Part shown: positions 58,244 through 64,000 of the stretch, piece by piece
How the letters are laid out: every line of letters begins with the position of its first letter
Position numbering within the stretch: the first letter of the stretch is position 1
Assembly: GCF_018224615.1 (NCBI RefSeq)
Contig: NZ_JAGTUK010000002.1
Location: forward strand, 1 to 64,000
Origin: Microbacterium paraoxydans
Lineage (GTDB): Bacteria; Actinomycetota; Actinomycetes; Actinomycetales; Microbacteriaceae
Direction of reading: 5' to 3'
DNA: 64,000 nucleotides
The notes under the pieces: generated by a model
Database searches by the model: none
Told to the model about the DNA's origin: nothing
What the model saw: only the letters and a program-made list of their open reading frames with translations
Position numbers and translations under genes: made by a program

Positions 58244-58648
58244 TCAGTCGCGGCGCGAGCGCTTGTCCTGCGGCCGCAGGATGGCGCCGAAGATCCCGTT
58301 GATGATCGAGATGATCAGCGCGGCCAGCACGCCCCACCAGAACGAGCCGACCGAGAGCCCCCAGCCGAAGCTGCTCGTGATCCAGGCGGTGAGCCAGAGC
58401 AGGAACCCGTTGATCACGAAGCCGATGAGCCCGAGCGTGAGGATGTACAGCGGGAACGCCACCACCTTCACGACCGTGCCGATGATGGTGTTCACCAGGG
58501 CGAAGATCGCACCGACCGCGAGCAGCGTGAGCACGAGCTGCAGCGTCTCTCCGGGCGGGAAGGCGGTCACGGTCACCTGGAGGACCGGGATGAGGGTGAC
58601 GACCCAGATGGCGAAGGCGTTGACGACGACGCGGATGATGAAGCGCAT
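58244..58648 (-). CDS. Phage-holin-family (superfamily IV-type) membrane protein
   Basis: This 134-residue protein has four membrane segments (FIIRVVVNAFAIWVVTLIPV, ALVNTIIGTVVKVVAFPLYI, GLIGFVINGFLLWLTAWI, VGSFWWGVLAALIISIINGI) and matches PF04020, widespread in actinobacterial chromosomes. Despite the name no prophage genes are nearby, so it is a chromosomal membrane protein of unknown role. Confidence 0.85.
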   Translation of the reverse strand: MRFIIRVVVNAFAIWVVTLIPVLQVTVTAFPPGETLQLVLTLLAVGAIFALVNTIIGTVVKVVAFPLYILTLGLIGFVINGFLLWLTAWITSSFGWGLSVGSFWWGVLAALIISIINGIFGAILRPQDKRSRRD

Positions 58649-58688
58649 AGTCCGTTCAGTGTCCCACGGCCACTGCGGGCTGTCAGCC

Positions 58689-58700
58689 TAGACTCGACGC
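58689..58700 (+). promoter_or_regulatory. Leaderless-type -10 (TAGACT) for the aminotransferase gene
   Basis: TAGACT ends 6 bp before GTG 58701, with no ribosome site between. Confidence 0.45.
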
Positions 58701-59768
58701 GTGACCGAGCCGATCCTGCCCCGCATCCGTCCCGCCATCGCCGCCCTCGCGCCGTACCGGCAGGGCAAGCAGGCAGGGCCCGAGGCCTTCAAGCTGTCCA
58801 GCAACGAGAACCCGTTCGAGCCGCTGCCGTCGGTGGTCGAGGCACTGCAGCGCACCACCCCGATCAACCGCTACCCCGACGCGACGGCCGCGCGGCTGCG
58901 CGAGCGCCTGGGTGCGCGCTACGGTGTGCGGCCCGACGAGGTGCACGTCGCCTCCGGCAGCGTGTCGATCCTGCACCAGCTGATCCTGGCGACCGCCTCG
59001 GTCGGTGATGAGGTGGTCTACGCGTGGCGGTCGTTCGAGGCGTACCCGAGCCTGCCGCTCGTGGCCGGAGCCACCGGGGTGCAGGTGCCCCTCACGGCCG
59101 ACGCCCGCCACGACCTGGACGCGATGGCCGCCGCGGTGACCGACCGCACGCGCGCGATCATCCTCTGCACGCCCAACAACCCCACCGGCCCGATCATCAC
59201 GGCCGGCGAGTTCGACCGCTTCATCGACCGCGTGCCCGCCGACGTGCTGGTGATCCTCGACGAGGCGTACGCGGAGTTCGTCACCGCGCCGGACGCGGTC
59301 GACGGTCTCGCCGCCCGGGTGTTCGAGCGTCACCCGAACGTGGTGGTGCTGCGCACGTTCTCGAAGGCGTACGGCCTGGCCGGCCTGCGGGTCGGCTACG
59401 CGATCGGGCACGAGAAGGTGCTCGACGCCGCGCGCACCACGGGCATCCCGCTGTCGGTCACGTCGGCCGCCGAGAGTGCCGCGATCGCGAGCCTCGACGC
59501 CGAGGCCGAGTTGCTCGAGCGCGTCGCCGTGATCGTGGAGCGCCGGGAGCGCCTGCTGGCCGGGCTCCGCGCACACGGCTGGGACGTGCCCGACTCGCAG
59601 GCGAACTTCGTCTGGCTGCCCACCGGGGAGCGCACCGACGAGGTGGCTGCCGCGTTCGTGGCGGCCGACCTCATCGTGCGCCCGTTCTCGGGCGACGGCA
59701 TCCGCATCTCGGTGGGCGAGGAGGAGTCGCTCGACCGCGTGCTGGAGGTCGCCGCTGCCCAGCGCTGA
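58701..59768 (+). CDS. pat: Aromatic amino acid aminotransferase, HisC-like
   Basis: This 355-residue fold-type I PLP transaminase follows the mycobacterial Pat (phenylalanine aminotransferase) closely: [35 protein letters not shown] and the PLP lysine in [18 protein letters not shown]. Relatives transaminate phenylalanine/tyrosine precursors and some histidinol phosphate. The GTG start is leaderless-type. Adjacent bkdABC suggests a link with amino-acid keto-acid metabolism, though there are 97 bp and a separate promoter between. Confidence 0.87.
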   Translation: MTEPILPRIRPAIAALAPYRQGKQAGPEAFKLSSNENPFEPLPSVVEALQRTTPINRYPDATAARLRERLGARYGVRPDEVHVASGSVSILHQLILATASVGDEVVYAWRSFEAYPSLPLVAGATGVQVPLTADARHDLDAMAAAVTDRTRAIILCTPNNPTGPIITAGEFDRFIDRVPADVLVILDEAYAEFVTAPDAVDGLAARVFERHPNVVVLRTFSKAYGLAGLRVGYAIGHEKVLDAARTTGIPLSVTSAAESAAIASLDAEAELLERVAVIVERRERLLAGLRAHGWDVPDSQANFVWLPTGERTDEVAAAFVAADLIVRPFSGDGIRISVGEEESLDRVLEVAAAQR

Positions 59769-59829
59769 CGCCCCCGCGATCCGCGGAATCTCGGGCTTCC
59801 GGGAAGATACGAGGGCGTCCTAGGTATGC

Positions 59830-59858
59830 GTGACCCGGAATGCCGGCACGGGTAGCGT
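59830..59858 (+). promoter_or_regulatory. bkd operon promoter, leaderless type
   Basis: GTGACC (59830-59835) and TAGCGT (59853-59858) are 17 bp apart; the -10 ends 7 bp before GTG 59866. No ribosome site lies between. Confidence 0.55.
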
Positions 59859-59865
59859 GGGGCCG

Positions 59866-60993
59866 GTGAGCACCCCAGAGACCCCCCTCGTACGCGTGCT
59901 GGACGAGACCGGCAAGGTCGCGCCCAGCGCCGAGGCCGAGCAGTATCTGCCGCTCGTCGAGGCCATCCCCGACGCCGAGCTCGAGCAGTTCTACCGCGAC
60001 ATGGTCAGCATCCGGGCCATCGACACCCAGGCGACGAACCTGCAGCGACAGGGGCAGCTCGCGCTGTGGCCGCCGAGCCGCGGACAGGAGGCGGCGCAGG
60101 TGGGCTCCGGTCGCGCCGCCCGCGCGCAGGACACGATCTTCCCGTCGTACCGCGAGCATGCGGTCACGCGTATCCGCGGCGTCGACCCGCTCGACATCAT
60201 CAAGCTGATGCGCGGTGTCTCGCACGGCGGCTGGGACCCGACCGACCCGAAGAACGGCAACACGCGCCTGTACACGCTCGTGCTGGGCTCGCAGGTGCTG
60301 CACGCCGCGGGCTACGCGATGGGTCTCACGTTCGACGGCCGCACGGGCACCGGCGACCCCGACCGCGACGAGGCCGTCATCGTCTACTACGGTGACGGGG
60401 CCTCCAGTCAGGGCGACGTGCACGAGGCGATGGTCTTCGCCGCGAGCTACCAGGCCCCCACCGTCTTCTTCCTGCAGAACAACCACTGGGCCATCTCGGT
60501 GCCGGTCACCACGCAGTCGCGCGTGCCGCTCGTGCAGCGCAGCGCCGGCTACGGCATCCCGAGCGTGCGCGTCGACGGCAACGACGTGATGGCCAGTTAC
60601 GCCGTGTCCCGCGTCGCGCTCGACGAGGCCCGCGCCGGCGGCGGTCCGCGCGCGATCGAGGCCGTGACGTACCGGCTCGGCGCGCACACCACGAGCGACG
60701 ACCCCACCAAATACCGCGGCAACGACGAAGAGCTGATGTGGGCGGGACGCGACCCGATCGTGCGCATGCGGGCGTTCCTGGAGAACCGTGGCGCGTCCGC
60801 GCAGTTCTTCTCCGAGGTCGACGCGGAGGCGGCGGAGGCGGCGGAGGATCTGCGTGCGCGCACGGTGCAGCTCGGCCCGCCCAGTCCCGACGCGATGTTC
60901 GACCACGTGTACAGCGAGCCGCACCCGCTGATCGAGCAGCAGAAAGCCTGGCGCGCGCAGTACGAGGCCTCGTTCGAAGGAGAGGGCAAGTGA
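59866..60993 (+). CDS. bkdA: Branched-chain 2-oxo acid dehydrogenase E1 alpha subunit
   Basis: This 375-residue thiamine-diphosphate enzyme matches mycobacterial BkdA: NLQRQGQLALWPPSRGQEAA, IFPSYREHAV, the thiamine-phosphate motif YYGDGASSQGDVHEAM, VQNNHWAIS-type FFLQNNHWAIS and YRLGAHTTSDDPTKYR. With E1 beta it decarboxylates branched-chain (or pyruvate-like) keto acids and passes the acyl group to E2. It is leaderless with a visible promoter. It overlaps the E1 beta gene by 4 bp. No E3 gene follows. Confidence 0.9.
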   Translation: MSTPETPLVRVLDETGKVAPSAEAEQYLPLVEAIPDAELEQFYRDMVSIRAIDTQATNLQRQGQLALWPPSRGQEAAQVGSGRAARAQDTIFPSYREHAVTRIRGVDPLDIIKLMRGVSHGGWDPTDPKNGNTRLYTLVLGSQVLHAAGYAMGLTFDGRTGTGDPDRDEAVIVYYGDGASSQGDVHEAMVFAASYQAPTVFFLQNNHWAISVPVTTQSRVPLVQRSAGYGIPSVRVDGNDVMASYAVSRVALDEARAGGGPRAIEAVTYRLGAHTTSDDPTKYRGNDEELMWAGRDPIVRMRAFLENRGASAQFFSEVDAEAAEAAEDLRARTVQLGPPSPDAMFDHVYSEPHPLIEQQKAWRAQYEASFEGEGK

Positions 60994-61970
60994 CCCTGGA
61001 GACGATGCCGCTCGGCAAGGCGCTGAACGCCGGTCTGCGCAAGGCGATGGAGGACGACCCGAAGGTCCTCCTGATGGGCGAGGACATCGGCAAGCTCGGC
61101 GGGGTGTTCCGCATCACCGAGCACCTGCAGCGCGACTTCGGCGACCGCCGGGTGCTGGACACGCCGCTCGCGGAGTCCGGCATCGTCGGCACGGCGATCG
61201 GATTGGCGATGGCCGGGTTCCGCCCGGTCGTGGAGATCCAGTTCGACGGGTTCGTGTTCCCGGCGTTCGACCAGATCACCACGCAGCTCGCGAAGCTCAC
61301 GAACCGGCACGAGGGCTCGCTGAGCCTGCCGATCGTGATCCGCATCCCCTACGGCGGCCACATCGGCGCGGTCGAGCACCACCAGGAGAGCCCCGAGGCG
61401 TACTTCACGCACACCCCCGGCCTGCGCGTGGTATCGCCGTCGACCGCGAACGACGCGTACTGGATGATCCAGGAGGCCATCGCGTCGAACGACCCGGTCA
61501 TCTTCCTGGAGCCGAAGAGCCGGTACTGGCCGAAGGGCGAGGTCGAGCTCGACGCATCGGCCGTGCCACTGCACTCCTCGCGGGTCGTGCGCACCGGCAC
61601 CGACGTGACCCTGGTGGGCCACGGCGCCATGGTCACCACGCTGCTGCAGGCCGCGGCGCTCGCGGAGGCCGAGGGCACGAGCTGCGAGGTCGTCGACGTG
61701 CGGTCGCTGTCGCCGGTCGACTACGAGCCCATCCTCGGTTCCGTCCGCAAGACCGGCCGCATGGTGTACGCGCAGGAGGCCCCCGGGCACACGAGCCTCG
61801 GCAGCGAGATCGCCGCGACCGTGATGGAGCGGGCGTTCTACGCGCTCGAAGCCCCGGTGCTGCGGGTGTCGGGTTACGACACCCCGTTCCCGGCCGCCAA
61901 GCTCGAGGGCGCCTACCTGCCCGACGCGGATCGCATCCTCGAGGCCGTCGACCGCTCCCTGGCCTACTGA
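60990..61970 (+). CDS. bkdB: Branched-chain 2-oxo acid dehydrogenase E1 beta subunit
   Basis: This 326-residue transketolase-like subunit has LLMGEDIGKLGGVFRITEHL, DTPLAESGIVGTAIGLAM, RIPYGGHIGAVEHHQESPEA and EPKSRYWPKGE. It forms a heterotetramer with E1 alpha. The GTG start overlaps the upstream stop, with AAGGAGAGGG as ribosome site, so it is coupled. The nearby E2 gene completes the core complex. Confidence 0.92.
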   Translation: MTLETMPLGKALNAGLRKAMEDDPKVLLMGEDIGKLGGVFRITEHLQRDFGDRRVLDTPLAESGIVGTAIGLAMAGFRPVVEIQFDGFVFPAFDQITTQLAKLTNRHEGSLSLPIVIRIPYGGHIGAVEHHQESPEAYFTHTPGLRVVSPSTANDAYWMIQEAIASNDPVIFLEPKSRYWPKGEVELDASAVPLHSSRVVRTGTDVTLVGHGAMVTTLLQAAALAEAEGTSCEVVDVRSLSPVDYEPILGSVRKTGRMVYAQEAPGHTSLGSEIAATVMERAFYALEAPVLRVSGYDTPFPAAKLEGAYLPDADRILEAVDRSLAY

Positions 61971-61997
61971 CACCGGCACCAGCCGAAAGGACCCGTC

Positions 61998-63341
61998 ATG
62001 AGCACGCAGAACTTCCCCCTTCCCGATGTCGGCGAGGGTCTGACCGAGGCGGAGATCGTCGCGTGGAAGGTCGCCCCGGGTGACACGGTCGCGATCAACG
62101 ACGTGATCTGCGAGATCGAGACCGCGAAGTCGCTCGTGGAGCTGCCGTCGCCGCACGCGGGCGTGGTGGGCGAGCTGCTGGTGGAGGAGGGCGCGACGGT
62201 CGAGGTGGGCACGCCCATCATCACCTTCGTGACCGAGGAGGCGGTGGCTGCGGCACCCGCGGCTCCCGCGGTTCCCGCGGCCGACGACGGCGGTGGTTCC
62301 GTGCTGGTGGGCTACGGCTCGGGCGGCGGGGCGACGTCGCGGCGCAAGCGCCCGGCCGAGCGGCCCGTGCGGTCGTCCGTGGGGGTGATCGCGAAGCCGC
62401 CGATCCGCAAGCTCGCGCGCGACCTCGGGGTCGACCTGACCGCGGTGACCCCGACGGGCGCCGACGGCGAGGTCACGCGCGACGACGTGATGAAGCACGC
62501 GTCGCAGGCGAGCGTGTTCCGCAACATCGAGACGCCCGAGTGGGGAAGCGTGCGCGAGGAGACGGTGCCCGCTCCGCAGGCGGCGCCGTCCGGCCTGGCG
62601 CGGGGCCTCACGGTCACGCGGCCCTCCGCGGCCGGTGACGACCGCACCGAGTCGATCCCGGTCAAGGGCGTGCGCAAGGCCACGTCGTCGGCGATGGTGC
62701 AGAGCGCCTATTCGGCCCCGCACGTGACGGTGTGGAAAGAGGTCGACGCGACCCGCACGATGGAGCTGGTGAAGCGGCTCAAGGCGTCGCCCGACTACGC
62801 CGACATCAAGGTCTCGCCGCTGCTGATCATGGCACGCGCGGTGATCTGGGCGGTCCGACGCACCCCGATGGTGAACGCCGCGTGGATCGACACGGAGGCG
62901 GGGGCCGAGATCGCCGTGCGGCACTACGTGAACCTGGGCATCGCGGCCGCGACGCCGCGGGGCCTGCTCGTGCCGAACATCAAGGACGCGCAGGACCTCA
63001 GCATGAAGGAGCTGGCCCGCGCGCTGAACCGTCTGACGCTCACGGCACGCGAGGGCAAGACGCCCCCGGCCGATCAGCAGGGCGGCACCATCACGATCAC
63101 GAACATCGGTGTGTTCGGGATGGACGCGGGCACGCCGATCATCAACCCGGGTGAGGCGGGCATCGTGGCGATGGGCACGATCAGCCAGAAGCCGTGGGTG
63201 GTCGACGGCGAGGTGCGCCCGCGCTGGGTGACCACGGTCGCCGGGTCGTTCGATCACCGCGTGATCGACGGTGACGGCATGAGCCGCTTCGTCGCCGATG
63301 TCGCCTCGGTCCTGGAGGAGCCCGCGCTGCTGGTCGACTGA
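61998..63341 (+). CDS. bkdC: Branched-chain 2-oxo acid dehydrogenase E2 (lipoyl acyltransferase)
   Basis: This 447-residue protein has one lipoyl domain (residues 1-78; lipoylated Lys44 in [12 protein letters not shown]), an Ala/Pro/Gly linker, a peripheral subunit-binding domain (about 133-170, [15 protein letters not shown]), a second linker, and the acyltransferase core ending with [11 protein letters not shown]. It transfers the acyl group from E1 to CoA. AAAGGA precedes the ATG. Single lipoyl domain and operon order agree with mycobacterial BkdC. E3 must come from elsewhere. Confidence 0.93.
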   Translation: MSTQNFPLPDVGEGLTEAEIVAWKVAPGDTVAINDVICEIETAKSLVELPSPHAGVVGELLVEEGATVEVGTPIITFVTEEAVAAAPAAPAVPAADDGGGSVLVGYGSGGGATSRRKRPAERPVRSSVGVIAKPPIRKLARDLGVDLTAVTPTGADGEVTRDDVMKHASQASVFRNIETPEWGSVREETVPAPQAAPSGLARGLTVTRPSAAGDDRTESIPVKGVRKATSSAMVQSAYSAPHVTVWKEVDATRTMELVKRLKASPDYADIKVSPLLIMARAVIWAVRRTPMVNAAWIDTEAGAEIAVRHYVNLGIAAATPRGLLVPNIKDAQDLSMKELARALNRLTLTAREGKTPPADQQGGTITITNIGVFGMDAGTPIINPGEAGIVAMGTISQKPWVVDGEVRPRWVTTVAGSFDHRVIDGDGMSRFVADVASVLEEPALLVD

Positions 63342-63353
63342 GCCCGGTTCGGG

Positions 63354-64000
63354 TCACTGCGGCGGTATCGACGCCGCTCCGGTGCGGCGGAGGCTGAGGA
63401 GCGCGACGCCGCCCGCGAGGACGAGCAGCACCGCCCCGAGCCACGCGGCCGCGCTGAACCCCGAGGCGAACGCGGTCGTGGCGATCGTCCGCAGGGATTC
63501 TCCGAGCGGCTGCGGAAGGTCCTGTGCCGCGCTCAGGGCGGCCGCGAGCGTCTCGCGCGCGCTGTCGTGCGCGGCGAGAGTCCCGTCGGCCTGGGAGCCC
63601 TGGGGGATACCCGCGCGGTACAGGGCGAAGCCGAGGCTGCCCAGGATCGCGATGCCGAGCGACACCCCGATCTCGGTGCTCGTCTCGCTGAGCGCCGACG
63701 CCGATCCGGCCCGTTCGGCGGGAGCGGACCCCACGACCACGTCCGTTCCGAGCGCCGTCACGGGACCGATCCCGGCATAGGCGAGACCGAAGCCGATCAG
63801 CACCACGACGGTCTGCGCCTCCGCCCCGTCGACCCTGGACACCTGGGCGAGCACGACGAACCCGACCGCGGCGACGGTGAGGGAGCCCGCCACGATCAGC
63901 ATCGGCCGGACCCGGCGGGCGAGGAGCGGAGCCCCCAGTGACGTGAGGATCAGCGCCCCCGCGGCCGGGAGCAGCAGGAGCCCGGACGCCAGGGGCGGGT
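63354..64000 (-). CDS. MFS exporter, C-terminal part (cut by window edge)
   Basis: The open frame runs from the edge to a stop at 63354 and covers about 215 C-terminal residues of a major facilitator with five to six hydrophobic segments. RAGSASALSETSTEIGVSLG and IGFGLAYAGIGPVTALGTDV match the C-terminal half of DHA2-type drug exporters (SmvA/QacA-like). The N-terminus and start lie outside the window. It converges on bkdC with 12 bp between stop codons. Confidence 0.85.
   Translation of the reverse strand, partial: PPLASGLLLLPAAGALILTSLGAPLLARRVRPMLIVAGSLTVAAVGFVVLAQVSRVDGAEAQTVVVLIGFGLAYAGIGPVTALGTDVVVGSAPAERAGSASALSETSTEIGVSLGIAILGSLGFALYRAGIPQGSQADGTLAAHDSARETLAAALSAAQDLPQPLGESLRTIATTAFASGFSAAAWLGAVLLVLAGGVALLSLRRTGAASIPPQ

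Noticed and set aside
58244..58648. Holin-family gene as a sign of a prophage
   Set aside because: No integrase, capsid, tail or lysin genes are nearby and this family is common in actinobacterial chromosomes.
1..64000. tRNA, rRNA, insertion sequence or attachment-site signals
   Set aside because: No cloverleaf-like sequence, transposase motif or long direct repeat was recognised on reading. A tRNA or IS search program was not available, so short cryptic ones could be missed.

Overview
The window is high-GC, densely coding DNA with GTG and TTG starts alongside ATG, several leaderless-looking promoters and many four-base ATGA gene overlaps. Together with a PopR/ClpP pair, BkdABC of the mycobacterial type, Tat-exported proteins and catalase paired with a Fur regulator, this points to an actinobacterial chromosome, most likely a Microbacteriaceae (Microbacterium-like) species. 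No rRNA, tRNA, CRISPR array, transposase or prophage was seen, so this looks like ordinary chromosome with several niche-specific operons.

Layout. 1-7.8 kb: a partial immunity-like gene divergent from a double-MerR regulator, an SDR divergent from an MmyB-type regulator, an LLM flavin monooxygenase, a GNAT-pnuC pair, a DUF808 membrane protein and a GntR/FadR regulator. 7.9-16.9 kb: an eight-gene operon (peptide-type ABC transporter, NanA-like lyase, ROK kinase, NanE, DUF4862) that reads as an amino-sugar/sialic acid uptake and degradation unit, with a palindrome at its promoter. 17-21 kb: msrB-msrA, a hydrolase and fur-catalase (oxidative stress). 21-28.1 kb: a LacI-led operon with sugar ABC transporter, GH130 mannoside enzyme and an unrecognised Tat-exported protein. 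28.2-36.8 kb: J-domain protein, YigZ, a NarL-type two-component pair, DUF2871, cycA-like permease, MATE exporter, a secreted protein with 32-residue repeats and a small membrane protein. 36.8-42.4 kb: acyl-CoA synthetase, Lrp-type regulator with a trans-sulfuration PLP enzyme, and a membrane protein built of glycine heptads. 42.4-44.7 kb: thioesterase and a clpP-clpP / popR module. 44.7-49 kb: ribA-marR, sulfurtransferase, XRE regulator and small membrane proteins. 49.2-52.4 kb: a Tat-exported GH95 alpha-L-fucosidase. 52.5-64 kb: MFS exporter, purB, LMW phosphatase, a small helical protein paired with a serine-hydrolase-like protein, Tat-exported and holin-family proteins, an aromatic aminotransferase, bkdABC and the end of a second MFS gene.

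How it fits together. The nan-like operon, the GH130 operon and the GH95 fucosidase suggest use of sialylated, mannosylated and fucosylated glycans. The nan promoter and the fucosidase upstream region carry the same palindrome type (GACATC-N-GATGT), which suggests shared control. The most interesting system is the ClpP pair. Its second subunit has glycine where the catalytic serine should be. A PopR-like regulator ending in ALAA is encoded convergently, two tandem 15-bp boxes resembling the PopR motif lie upstream of the clpP pair, and a third box lies upstream of popR.
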